A stretch of 25,800 nt of DNA from the NCBI GenBank assembly GCA_001970955.1, contig MPUH01001024.1, forward strand, positions 1-25,800, written 5' to 3'. This document shows positions 8,818 through 18,200 of this stretch, piece by piece; within the stretch, counting starts at the first letter, position 1; each line of letters opens with the position of its first letter. Source of the DNA: Stentor coeruleus. Taxonomy: Eukaryota > Ciliophora > Heterotrichea > Heterotrichida > Stentoridae. A program made the position numbers and the translations under genes. The notes beneath the pieces are model-generated. The model was not told the origin of the DNA and searched no databases. It worked only from the letters and a program-made list of their open reading frames with translations.

Positions 8818-9879
8818 GTTAGGTAATTATAGAATAAGGTTATGTATTTTTTTATAAAGGGCATTGAAGTGTTAAAGGTTTTTTGGAATTAGAAATAGAG
8901 TGGAAAAAATTACAGTTTTATTTGTAGCAGAATATTCACTTTCAATTAATAGTAAACCTAACTTTTTGCGTCACAACTGGCTTTTGATTTATATAGCAAA
9001 TAATCTATATATCTGACATAATCCTAGCACTTTGTGCCCTGCTCCATGTATTTTTCTTACACTTCATCCTAATAAGCATATGAACATTTTCCTCGAAAGA
9101 AAACTCAAAACTTCCAAAGCCTTTTCTTCCTTATCTTTTTGCTTGATCTTAAGCATTTTCTTCTATAATCTTCACAAGCTTCTTATAGTATTCTCATTAT
9201 AAAACACTGCATAAAAAATGGAATCAGCAAAAAGTTGTGCAAAATATAAGTAACCTCATTTCTAGTTTTGATTTTCATAGTGATTTAATTCATAATCTCC
9301 ACAATTTTATTAACCTTTTATAATATCTTAAATATTTTGAAAGTTGAAAAAATAATTTTAAACCTTAAATGGCTATTGAAAGCCTGTTAAATAATAGTTT
9401 TCTGTTACTTGGAATAAATACAAATCTTAATATTTTCAGTAAATAGGCATTAATAAACTTTTATAACTTTACATTTGATAGTATGATTAAAAAAATAATG
9501 TGTTTTTATAATAAATAATACTCACTTGCATTTTTAAACTTAAAGTTTGTAACGTAGCATCCTAAGTTATATTATGCTTGATTTAATCTATATGATATAT
9601 AAAATGATCTAGTAATTTTAACTAAGAAGATATAAATAATAATTTTATTACAATTCAAGTCTTGAATTCTTTGCATAATAAAAAAAACAGATGTAGATAT
9701 GTCAAAATACTTAATCTCAACTTTCGCATACTCTAATACAAATACTAGTGCTAATCATCCTATATCATCTTTCAGCCTTATTGCTAATTTTTTAATGTGT
9801 CTATATTTTTTCTAGCTAAAAATTTTCTAATATTCTTTTTTATTATAATAGTATACTTACCTCCAATTTTTTTTTTGAA
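8818..9879. other. Intergenic; 3' flank of CDK and scattered coding-like fragments
   Basis: No intact gene. Bases 8821-8940 are G-rich and C-poor on the + strand (C 5, G 25), the downstream flank of CDK. On the minus strand around 9180-9060, fragments such as KKLVKIIEENA and, in another frame, KIKQKDKEEKALEVLSFLSRK look like eroded coiled-coil coding sequence. They are short and need a frameshift, so they are only suggestive. The remainder is featureless AT-rich DNA. Confidence 0.35.
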
Positions 9880-10150
9880 TTTACAGCATCAGGTATAATT
9901 TTATAATCAATCAAAATTTTTCATCAAGCTTCTCTTTACTATTATCTACAAAATTCAATTTTTTGAGCTACTTTTCAAATAATTTTCCAACTCAGATTTT
10001 TAATTTTTTGAGCTACTTTTCAAATAATATTCCAACTCAGATTTTTAATTTTTAACTTTTTCAACAGAACTTGATTATTTTATCAGCTAATTTACTTTGC
10101 TCTTCAATCTTCTTGCCACTAGATAAAACCTGAGATTTATTCAAGAGCAT
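9880..10150 (-). pseudogene. Probable remnant of a coiled-coil protein gene
   Basis: On the minus strand a frame beginning near 10138 reads NKSQVLSSGKKIEEQSKL and ADKIIKF. It then passes through TGA, TAA and TAG codons into a 15-residue repeat (LFEK, stop, LKKL) encoded by the 45-nt tandem repeat at 9957-10046, and ends in NFVDNSKEKLDEKF. The repeat length is a multiple of three, which fits former coding sequence of a heptad-type protein. It lies just beyond the 3' end of the TPR gene on the same strand, but is separated from it by the TAA at 10285. No intron or start could be found. Confidence 0.4.
9957..10046. repeat. 45-nt direct tandem repeat, two copies
   Basis: Copies 9957-10001 and 10002-10046 are 45 nt each and differ at one base (aattttcc against aatattcc). 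The start of a third copy follows. The region lies inside the coiled-coil remnant. Confidence 0.95.
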
Positions 10151-10284
10151 TTTCTAAAATCTGAATTTTTTTATCGCTATGTCCTAATCATGGAAGTCTA
10201 GACTTTTCACAGGTCTTTTACCTCTATTATTCATCAAAGTATGCAATCTTTGTGTAATTAGGTTTTTTACTTATATTCAATAAC

Positions 10285-11670
10285 TTAAAGCTCTTTATCA
10301 TAGCAAGTTCTTTCACTTCCCATCAGCAAATTCCCTTTTCTGCCTAATTTTCTCGCTTGACATTTTCTCCAGAATCTCTGTATCATCACAACTTTGTCTA
10401 CGATATTCTGAGCTTTTTTCCTAGAAACTTGTGTTTTCTTCCGCAAACTACTAAAGTTCTCAGACCGACTATGCTTATTTCCACCAGCAACTATAGTCAA
10501 ACTGCTTTCATGACAAAGTTTTGGTAATGGTTTATCATTGAAAACCTTAGCTAGCCCACTATCAGCATTTTTTCTATGATGATTATCAATTTGATCCTTC
10601 ATGATTTCGATTTCAAACATTGCTTTATTTTGTCTTTCTCTTAGCACTTTTCCAAGCTTAACTGATTTCATCCTACTAGGTGGCTTAGCCATCATACTTG
10701 TCTCAGGTCTTGAAGAAGCTATAATCCTTCTAAATCTCGCAGCTGAATGGCATTTTTTACGGTTTTTCTTTTTTTCTTCAACAGCTTGGCATGCTCTAAA
10801 ATTCTTCCTCTCATATCTTCTGGTCTTGTGTTCAGCATCAAAATACACTCCATCCATAATCTTATAATTCCCTTTAATTGGGCTGATTTTCTTAATCCCT
10901 TTATCGCTTGATTTTTTCCCACTATCAGGTGTTCTAGAACTCAAACGCTCAAAAACATACTTTTTACTTTGTCTCCTTGAGTTTTGCCCATTAAGATTGG
11001 AGTTACTTATTATATGATAGCTTTTGTTTATCATCTTATTTGGAATTTGAGATTTTATGTTACTTGGATATTCTGGCAATGTGACCTGGCTTATTGGCTT
11101 TGTTGAAACTTCTAAGTAAGTTTTTAATAGTTTCCCTGTTATTTTGTGTGCATGGCCAAGCTCTTTGTTTGCAATTTCCAGTCCTTGTTTGAAGAAAATT
11201 AATGCTTGCGTTTTTTGATCAAGTCCTTCAAGTGCTTTGCCGGTATAGTAAAATGCAAGAGGACTGAGATCTTTGCGGGGGTTTTCAGCTTGGTTGATAA
11301 GTTGTAGAGCGGTTTTTGAATGGTATAAAAGAGCTTTATATTGAGAAAAGAATTCTCTTATATAACAGACGTTGATGTGAATTTCAGCCGCTTGAGATTT
11401 TTCTAGGATTTCATCGGATTTCAAATCTAAAGCTTTTTGGAAAGCAGAAAGAGCAAGGTTTAGGTTTTTTATATATTTATAGTAGCACCCTAAGTTGTTG
11501 TAGGTAATTGCTGATATTAGACTTTTGGATTCAGAAAATTTTTGGTTTGCAAGTAGGTCTTGGGCATGCTGAAGAAGCTGGAGACAAGCTTTGGGGTTAT
11601 CTTTGCTAAGGTTTTCAAGTGCAAGGCGATTATAGTCGAGAATGAGACGATCAATTTGCACTCCAGACAT
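10285..11670 (-). CDS. TPR-repeat protein with C-terminal IQ motif
   Basis: A 461-residue protein. The first 175 residues form tandem helix pairs of the tetratricopeptide type, clearest in ITYNNLGCYYKYIKNLNLA followed by AFQKALDL and in FYYTGKALEGLDQKTQA followed by FFKQGLEIA. The rest is basic and low in structure, with many Arg/Lys and Ser residues. Near the C-terminus MIQRFWRKCQAR fits the IQ consensus (IQxxxRxxxxR), so it probably binds calmodulin or a related EF-hand protein. TPRs mediate protein contacts. The combination suggests a calcium-responsive scaffold, possibly cytoskeletal or ciliary; its true role is unknown. The start is the only Met before the first TPR; the stop is TAA. The 5' flank is G-rich and C-poor on the + strand. 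No intron is visible. It shares its strand with the CDPK gene 900 bp upstream. Confidence 0.78.
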   Translation of the reverse strand: MSGVQIDRLILDYNRLALENLSKDNPKACLQLLQHAQDLLANQKFSESKSLISAITYNNLGCYYKYIKNLNLALSAFQKALDLKSDEILEKSQAAEIHINVCYIREFFSQYKALLYHSKTALQLINQAENPRKDLSPLAFYYTGKALEGLDQKTQALIFFKQGLEIANKELGHAHKITGKLLKTYLEVSTKPISQVTLPEYPSNIKSQIPNKMINKSYHIISNSNLNGQNSRRQSKKYVFERLSSRTPDSGKKSSDKGIKKISPIKGNYKIMDGVYFDAEHKTRRYERKNFRACQAVEEKKKNRKKCHSAARFRRIIASSRPETSMMAKPPSRMKSVKLGKVLRERQNKAMFEIEIMKDQIDNHHRKNADSGLAKVFNDKPLPKLCHESSLTIVAGGNKHSRSENFSSLRKKTQVSRKKAQNIVDKVVMIQRFWRKCQARKLGRKGNLLMGSERTCYDKEL

Positions 11671-12571
11671 AATGATAATGGTATATGCTAGATATAAAAT
11701 TAGTAGAAAATTATGATATTTTTTATAATTTATTGAAGGTTATATTGAGTTTGAATTTTGATGATTTGAGTTTGGGTGTCATCATTATATTAAATGAAAT
11801 TATGACTTTTGATTGATTAAATGATGATTTTTATGTTTATGGCATAAGATGCATCTACTTGAAGTGCTTTATATTGATTGTAATTTAGATTTTATGATAA
11901 AACTGTTAAAATTGTATAGAAACTAAAATGTTTTATTATTTATAGCTGCATATTTCCCAACAAATGTAGTAAAAACTAGAAGATTGTTGATATAATTTAT
12001 CTACATTGTTTTTAGTAAGTTCCAACTAATACTTTGCATTTTTATGATGATTAGCATTTAATTTTGATTAATTGTACAATATATTTGCATTCAAAATTTA
12101 TTGTAAAAATTAGCTTATGCTTTTATTCATTAGTAAATATTTTAACAGTGTTGAGCTTCTAGATAATTCTTTCATTATACTTATCTTAATGCACGACTTA
12201 TAAAAAAATCTAATAATATACTTATTGTATATATCATAAAATTTAAAACAAATTCGCTTCATTATAATTTAGCTTGAAAATAAATATGCCTAGAATCATA
12301 CCAGCAAATGTAAATAAGCAGATAGTCTAAGGTATGAAATCACAAAAATTATTCAAACTTCAAATACTAAATTGCATCATATATAAAACAAAAACCTTAA
12401 AATTCGATTAACTATAAACTATTATCTCTATTATTTCTATTAAACCTACTAATATCTTTTCAACTAATAATTAGATCTAATAAATAATATCATATATAAA
12501 TCCTCACCAAACTTAAAAGGCAAATTAATTCTATGGATTATTTCATAATTCATCTAAGTTCTCAATAACTT
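11671..12571. other. Intergenic between TPR and CDPK genes
   Basis: No intact gene. Bases 11701-11820 have C 3 and G 21 on the + strand (5' flank of the TPR gene). Beyond about 12240 the strand becomes C-rich and G-poor (3' flank of CDPK). A short + reading from ATG 12286 (MPRIIPANVNKQIV, TAA at 12328, then 26 more codons to TAA 12409) is protein-like but too short to call. Confidence 0.4.
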
Positions 12572-14092
12572 CTAAATCTGTGGAGCAGTTTCAACAACCT
12601 TATTCGAGCTCTGCTGAGGAAAATTCTGTATATTCTGCATAAGTGCTACAAATTCTTTCAAATCAATACACCCATCACCATTAGAATCTGCTTCCTTCAA
12701 AAGCATCTGCCATGCATCATCCTCAGCAATTTGCCCATCCTGCAAAGTTTGCCTAATCTCATCAACAGTAATTGTCCCGCTTCCATCAGTATCAAACATC
12801 TTAAAAGCAATTTCCAAATGATCATGTGACATTGCCCTTTGATAATCATAACATGATATTAAAAATTCTGTATAATCAATATTCCCATCTTGATCTTGGT
12901 CAAGTTTTACAAGTATATCATCAACAATAATTTTCGCTTCTTCATAATTCATCGTTTTCGTGTATTCGTTCATGAGTTCAGAACGTGTGATTTTTCCATC
13001 TCCGTCTTTGTCTAGAAGTTGGAAATTTTTTCTTATAGTATTGAGCTCTTGATTGGAAATTACTTGTGAAGCTAGGAAAATATGCACAGCCTCTTTAAGC
13101 TTAGATTCACATGTAAAATCTTTTAAAGTCTTAAGTACAATTTCTATAGAATTGTCATTATGTGATTCTCTATGAAGGGTGATCCATGGATGCTTTACAG
13201 CTTCACGTGCTGAAATACGTGCTGATGGGGACAAACTAAGAAGCATTTGTAAAAGATTGACTGACTCTTTAGACAAACCTAAAACCTTGAATGGGGTGAT
13301 GACTAAAGGGTTTACTTTAACTTGATTAAGAATAGTCTCTGTATCTTTACCACTGTAAGGTGGTCTACCTGTTAAGAGGATATACATTATTATGCCCAAA
13401 CTCCAAATATCACATTTTTCATTGTAATTGTTGCTTAGAACTTCAGGAGCTACATAATACGCCGAACCGAAACATCCGTGAAGTCTACGTTCTTTATCAA
13501 GCATACATGAACTACCAAAATCAGCAACTTTTACTGTAAAATTACCGTCTTCGCCAAGAAGTAAAACATTTTCAGGTTTCAAATCTCGATGAATAACACT
13601 TTTTTCGTGGCAATATGTTAGAGCTGATAGCAATTGGAACATGATTTCTGCAGCTTTGGCTTCAGTGAACTTTTTGAGCTTGAGGATTTCCCCAAACAAA
13701 TCTCCCCCAGAGCAGTATTCTGTAGCCACATAGTATTTCAGGTCATCTTCAAAAATTTCATAGCATTTTAAGATATTAGGGTGATCTAGAGTTTTTAGAA
13801 TTTGAATTTCCTTTAGCATAAAAACAGGATCTCGTTGCTGTTGACAAAGTCCTGCTTTGTGGATTTTTTTTACAGCTCTTTCAGTGTGTGTTGGGATATG
13901 CTCACACAAGACAACCTCTGCAAAAGCCCCTGAACCTATTTTTTTTAGTTCTTTGTAGTCATTATATAGGAAAGATTGCGAAATCCGCAAGAAGGTTCCT
14001 GGAGTTATCGTAATTTCACGAGTTTTCAGCCTTAGGGGCTGAGCTGATATTTGGCTTAGTCCTTGATGTTTTCGACTTACAATGCATCCCAT
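12572..14092 (-). CDS. Calcium-dependent protein kinase (CDPK)
   Basis: A 506-residue protein with the full CDPK order. N-terminal MGC suggests myristoylation at Gly2 and palmitoylation at Cys3, hence membrane attachment. The kinase domain (about 46-304) has the glycine loop GSGAFAEV, Lys75, gatekeeper Thr124, HRDLKPEN (168-175), DFG (191-193) and APE (215-217), so it should be active. A junction segment (about 305-345), autoinhibitory in this family, is followed by four EF hands with complete acidic ligands: 361-372 (DKDGDGKITRSE), 398-409, 434-445 and 469-480. Known role: Ser/Thr kinase switched on directly by calcium, found in plants, ciliates and apicomplexans. In a contractile ciliate it could link calcium transients to phosphorylation, but that is inference. 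No intron; start at MGC is decisive; stop TAG. Confidence 0.95.
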   Translation of the reverse strand: MGCIVSRKHQGLSQISAQPLRLKTREITITPGTFLRISQSFLYNDYKELKKIGSGAFAEVVLCEHIPTHTERAVKKIHKAGLCQQQRDPVFMLKEIQILKTLDHPNILKCYEIFEDDLKYYVATEYCSGGDLFGEILKLKKFTEAKAAEIMFQLLSALTYCHEKSVIHRDLKPENVLLLGEDGNFTVKVADFGSSCMLDKERRLHGCFGSAYYVAPEVLSNNYNEKCDIWSLGIIMYILLTGRPPYSGKDTETILNQVKVNPLVITPFKVLGLSKESVNLLQMLLSLSPSARISAREAVKHPWITLHRESHNDNSIEIVLKTLKDFTCESKLKEAVHIFLASQVISNQELNTIRKNFQLLDKDGDGKITRSELMNEYTKTMNYEEAKIIVDDILVKLDQDQDGNIDYTEFLISCYDYQRAMSHDHLEIAFKMFDTDGSGTITVDEIRQTLQDGQIAEDDAWQMLLKEADSNGDGCIDLKEFVALMQNIQNFPQQSSNKVVETAPQI

Positions 14093-15544
14093 TTTATTAT
14101 TAATTATTTTAAGACAATGAGGGATGCATTACTTCATATTTTAAGTAAAGCATAAAGTTTATAAAAGATCTGATTTTATTGCTAAGATAGAAAACTAAGT
14201 CTTTTATTGATAATATTGCAAAAAAAAAAATTAGAGAATAAATACAGTTTAGTAGGCGATTATTGAAATTTAGTTATGAAAAAGTTTATTGTAACTATGA
14301 AACAACTTTTTACCAGTTTGTTCTGATAATTTTAATACATAAAAAAGCAAGCACAAACTTTTATTGTTTATAGAATAGATTTTTTTGAAACTGATACATT
14401 CGAAATTGCTGTTCTTTATATACTGTGATTTTTTTGTATAGAATATAAAAAGTGAGATAAGCAATGTGCTTACTAATATAATAATATGCAACATTATAAT
14501 GCTTTTTTATTTACCTTCTTAACCTCATGTATAATTTTTTAAAACAAAATTAAAATTATAAAATCATAGTGTTGATAATTTAATATTCTAAAAACAAAAT
14601 CATTACAAAAACTTATTATTTGCTTTGAGATACTAAGTCTGTTCTGGCTTAACTTTATGTTTTATTTAGAAAGTCTAGGCTTTTTATAGCGTACTTGTTT
14701 ATTCAAGCATAAAATTACTTTCCTCAAATACTTTATGTAAATATTGCCTGGCAAATAAATTACTAATACTAGCTTCTATTGATTTTTTTATAAAGTATGC
14801 TATCTGTTTGTTGATTGCCTAAATCAAAAATTTAGACAAATTTTTTTTTTAATATTTTTCAAGGCAGAAGATAAAAAATCTTGAAAGCACGCTAGAAAGT
14901 TAATTGTATATTTTAAAACTTGTTAGGCTAGGAAACGCTTAACGCATTTGCAGACTTAAAAATATTATAGGACACTTTGCATGAATTAAGATTATTTAGG
15001 AAAGATTTGATATTTTTAATTCTCAACTCTATTTATTAAATAACGAATGAAATTTATATAAGTTTATTGAGTCTAATTATAATTCTCTTGTCTCAACATT
15101 AAAATTATAATAAATTATGCATAAAGCTTTATTCTATTCTAAGCTAATTTTACTCATTTCAATAACAAAAGCATCTTTAGCAGCCTATAAATTTATTAAT
15201 AGCTTGACTCTAGCTTAGAATAGTTTAAATAATGATACAGCTAAAAATATTATTATTAAAAACTGTATAACCTTAATGTTATACTGATAAATAATTATCA
15301 TTAAAATTATAATTTTAGAATACTAACCTTAAAATATTTCCCCTACCTAAAGATTAGAAATTCTAATAATCTATATTAAATCTAAACTTCTTTGATAAAA
15401 GTTGATTGAATTAAGCTATATAGGATAAGCTATTATACAAACTAATCTTCGAATTCAATTAAAATAATAAATTTAAAATAAAATGGATGGCTTTATCGGA
15501 CAGTATCTGACCTATCATTAAGTATTATTGCAATGGTACATAAA
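14093..15544. other. Long intergenic tract without a supported gene
   Basis: Very AT-rich, with poly-A and poly-T runs. The only open frame of note is minus 14494-14270 (74 codons), whose first 20 residues are hydrophobic (MLHIIILVSTLLISLFIFY) and whose remainder is low-complexity. It could be a small membrane protein but is equally likely chance in such AT-rich DNA. Nothing resembling a tRNA, other structured RNA or intron was seen. Confidence 0.4.
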
Positions 15545-16025
15545 TTATCTATGATATTTATTCTTACTAAGATTACTCTCATCCACTTCATCAATAATTC
15601 CTTCACTACCTATTACAATGCAATCTTCAACTAAATATTGTTCTATTAGGATGCGAAATATGGAAATATCATCCTATTGTTTCTATATGAACATCCACCA
15701 TTTTTGAATTTTATTTTATTTTGATATCTTTAAGCCAACATAAGCAATTCGCATTATTTTTCGGCATTCCAAATTTATAATCGAAAATAGTGTCCTTTCT
15801 AATAGTCACATATTTTTGGTATTTCTTGATGGGCACTTCAAATTTAAATAAACTCGTGAACAACTTATAATCTCTAGCAGTTAGGGTAGCATCTATTGAT
15901 GATAAATGCACTGGTTCTATAAGATACTACACATATTCACTTTCTTCTAATATAAATTTGCCTAGATAATCCAAGCTAGGCATGCTTAATTGCAATTCAT
16001 TTGACAATTCTGATATTTTAAATAC
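15545..16025 (-). pseudogene. Decayed gene with a 16-nt intron-like element
   Basis: On the minus strand a single frame runs from 16025 down to 15699 (FKISELSNELQL, MPSLDYLGKFILEESEYV, then YLIEPVHLSSIDATLTARDY onward) with only TAG at 15927 and TAA at 15711. At 15698-15683 the sense strand reads GTGGATGTTCATATAG (16 nt). Removing it carries the same frame into a 43-codon stretch, 15673-15548 (DDISIFRILIEQYLVEDC, VIGSEGIIDEVDESN), after TAG 15674; it ends at TAA 15545. Three internal stops in about 155 codons is far below chance for this composition. The 5' splice site is GTGG rather than the usual GTAA, possibly because of decay. The family is not recognised. It is divergent from the sirtuin gene, whose start lies about 185 bp away. 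Confidence 0.55.
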
Positions 16026-16210
16026 AATTTAAAATATCTTCTGCAGTTACAATTCTAGGTCTATTTGTTTTAATTAAAAATGAATAGGTCTTTAAAATTT
16101 AAGGTCAGTTATTATAATAATTAAGGGCTTTTGGTTCTAAAATCTTGTGGCTTATTGCATAAGTTATGCTAGGCTTTATCTTTAATCTTTATAATATTTC
16201 AAATATAATA

Positions 16211-17566
16211 ATGAATTGCCAATCTTGTGAAAAACTTATTTGCTGCCCTGAGCACTGCTGCGACTGGGATAACTGCAGGTGTAAAGACTGCGAAAGCTGT
16301 GGGGGAATAGGTGGAGAAAGAGTAAAAATTCCTTCATCGTCTACTTCTGCAAGATCTACTAACACGAATTTTACAGATGATCTCTTCTCGGGTGGTCTCA
16401 GAACCCACAAAAAAGAACCTGAAAGGTCAATTAAAGATATAATCCAAGAACAAGCAAAAGAACGACTTAGAAAGCAACAAATAGAAGACAATTTGCGTCA
16501 AGCTGAAATCGAATCAAAGAACCAAATAGAAAGGGCACGACATAATGAAATAATAGCATCATCTAAAGCGGCAGTTGAGAAAAACAAGCAACTTCTTGAA
16601 AGCACCGCAGAAACAATAGATAGACTCCGCAATGTTATAAATGGTGTAAAAGAGACTGAGAAAAAATTTAAGGACTTCCAAGATGAATTTGATCGAATAA
16701 TAAACACGGGGCTATTAAGCTGTTTAGGATCATTTGAAGAATTTACAGACATAGATAAAAGTTATGGCATTGCAAGAAAAACTACAATAGAAGAGATTGT
16801 AAGCATAATCTCATCACATAATAGCATTGCTATAATAACCGGAGCTGGAGTTTCTGCTGAGAGTGGTGTTTTTACCTACAAAAATAACAGTGAAACATGG
16901 GAAATTGGAGGAAAAAAACTCAGTCTTCAAGAAGTTATGAATATCAACATACTCGAAAGCAATCCACTTGAATTTTGGCAAAACATCCAATACAACAGAG
17001 TACGTTTTGCCTCTTGTAATGCAAATAAAGTTCATTATGCCTTATCTGATTTTATTCAATATTATAACAATATTGGAAGAAAAGCAAGTTTGATAACACA
17101 AAATATTGATGGACTTGATAGGAAAATACTTGGCAAAAACCCGAATTTGTATGAAATACATGGGAATACCCATGAAATGAGATGCAAATTAAATTGTTGT
17201 GAAATAATATTCCCATGCCCACCTTTGAATGATATGATTGCTACAGTTCCTATGTGTCCTAAATGTGGAGGACTTGCAAGACCAAATGTACTTTTATATG
17301 GAGAAGGATATACTGAGGAGTGGTATAGAGCTGAAACTGCTAGCGAAGTGGTTAAGAGTGCAGATGTTTTGATAATTATTGGAACACAATCAAAATGTGG
17401 CTTTCCTGCTCAGAGAATTAGAGAATTTATTAAGTCAAGGAAGCATATTATCGAAATCAATGTAGAGCCGGTTATAGAATTTGGAAACACTTATGTCCTA
17501 CCGAGATCCTGTGGAGAAGTTGTGCCTCAATTTGTTAAAGCGATTAAGAGTAAAGTCAAAAAATAG
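16211..17566 (+). CDS. Sirtuin-family deacylase with Cys-rich and coiled-coil N-terminal extension
   Basis: A 451-residue protein from the Met at 16211; the in-frame Met at 16166 would add 15 hydrophobic residues and is less likely. Three parts are seen. Residues 3-30 hold ten cysteines and one histidine, probably a small zinc-binding module. About 65-165 is a charged coiled coil. About 190-445 is a sirtuin (Sir2) domain: GAGVSAESG (G211-G213), TQNIDGL (N298, D300), catalytic His317 in IHGNTHEMRC, a zinc site with C325, C329/C330, C349 and C352, RPNVLLYGE, IIIGTQS and EINVEP. Sirtuins remove acyl groups from lysine using NAD+. Odd points: the usual GIPxFR segment reads GVFTYKN, and the NxDGLH histidine is Asp. 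The N-terminal combination is unlike ordinary sirtuins and suggests recruitment to a specific complex. Stop TAG; no intron seen. Confidence 0.88.
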   Translation: MNCQSCEKLICCPEHCCDWDNCRCKDCESCGGIGGERVKIPSSSTSARSTNTNFTDDLFSGGLRTHKKEPERSIKDIIQEQAKERLRKQQIEDNLRQAEIESKNQIERARHNEIIASSKAAVEKNKQLLESTAETIDRLRNVINGVKETEKKFKDFQDEFDRIINTGLLSCLGSFEEFTDIDKSYGIARKTTIEEIVSIISSHNSIAIITGAGVSAESGVFTYKNNSETWEIGGKKLSLQEVMNINILESNPLEFWQNIQYNRVRFASCNANKVHYALSDFIQYYNNIGRKASLITQNIDGLDRKILGKNPNLYEIHGNTHEMRCKLNCCEIIFPCPPLNDMIATVPMCPKCGGLARPNVLLYGEGYTEEWYRAETASEVVKSADVLIIIGTQSKCGFPAQRIREFIKSRKHIIEINVEPVIEFGNTYVLPRSCGEVVPQFVKAIKSKVKK

Positions 17567-17773
17567 TTAAGATTTCATATATTTGTAGTTTATAATAAAT
17601 ATGACACTATTTCTCTAAACTTAACTCAAATCATAATGCATCCGAGATTATCAAAATAAAATACTTCATTGAAACTTAGGATTTATTAAAATTAAGTTTA
17701 TGAATCAAATCGTATTAAAATTTTGGAATCAGGAGCTCCATGCACATTCAATTATAATCAACAGCATTACCAT
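17567..17773. other. Intergenic, 3' flank of the sirtuin gene
   Basis: AT-rich; no gene or structured element is seen between the sirtuin stop and the minus-strand remnant that ends at 17774. Confidence 0.4.
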
Positions 17774-18200
17774 TTATATTTTCTTTACCATAATAAAGCA
17801 CGGGATTAGCAAGGCAATAAAAAAAATCAAAAGTTTCATAAGTTGACCATGCGAAAACTCAATTGCCAACAAAATATCTCGTCTATAAAATGCTTTGTGT
17901 TCTTTAAATTCTGCCTCCTTAATTATTAAAAAAGATATCTTCCTCTATATATTATATTATCAATAATATGCTATTCATTGCTTCCACAAACTCTCTATTT
18001 CCCGAACTAGATATAGTATCAATAGATTTTGTGTTTTTCTTAATTTTTTCTAGTGAATTATCTCCTTCAAGATGTCTAAGCTGGTTATTATATTTTTTAA
18101 AGTAGTCTATGCCCAATCTTCTTCTTTTCTGTTATAATATTTTTTAAGGAAAAAGTTTCTTATGTAAATTATTCTTAGGCAATCAATTCAACTGATTCTA
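17774..18200 (-). pseudogene. Decayed gene with a broken 16-nt intron
   Basis: Two minus-strand open segments abut. Bases 18131-17955 (59 codons: RRLGIDYFKKYNNQLRHLEG, later NREFVEAMNSILL) and 17944-17777 (56 codons: RKISFLIIKEAEFKEHKAFY, RRDILLAIEFSHGQLMKLL) lie in different frames. Between them, 17960-17945 reads ATAATATAATATATAG on the sense strand: exactly the 16-nt intron style, with the first G of GT changed to A. Removing it joins the two segments in frame. Upstream the same frame continues weakly with TAA at 18132 and 18144; the remnant ends at TAA 17774. The lost protein looks helical. The later part faintly recalls sorting-nexin (Vps5-type) C-termini, but that is speculative. Confidence 0.5.

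Noticed and set aside
12308-12323. GTAAATAAGCAGATAG as a 16-nt intron
   Set aside because: Splicing it leads to a stop four codons later and no convincing exons lie on either side.
14270-14494. 74-codon minus-strand frame as a small membrane protein
   Set aside because: Only a hydrophobic start supports it; the composition is that of AT-rich chance frames and there is no conserved motif.
17018-17032. GTAATGCAAATAAAG inside the sirtuin as a retained in-frame intron
   Set aside because: Its codons supply the conserved Asn before the VHYAL helix of sirtuins; removing it would delete family-conserved residues.
4999-18200. A variant code (TAA/TAG = Gln) as explanation for the interrupted frames
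   Set aside because: All intact genes here use TAA, TAG or TGA as terminators and contain no in-frame stops; the remnants also contain TGA and need frameshifts, so decay fits better.
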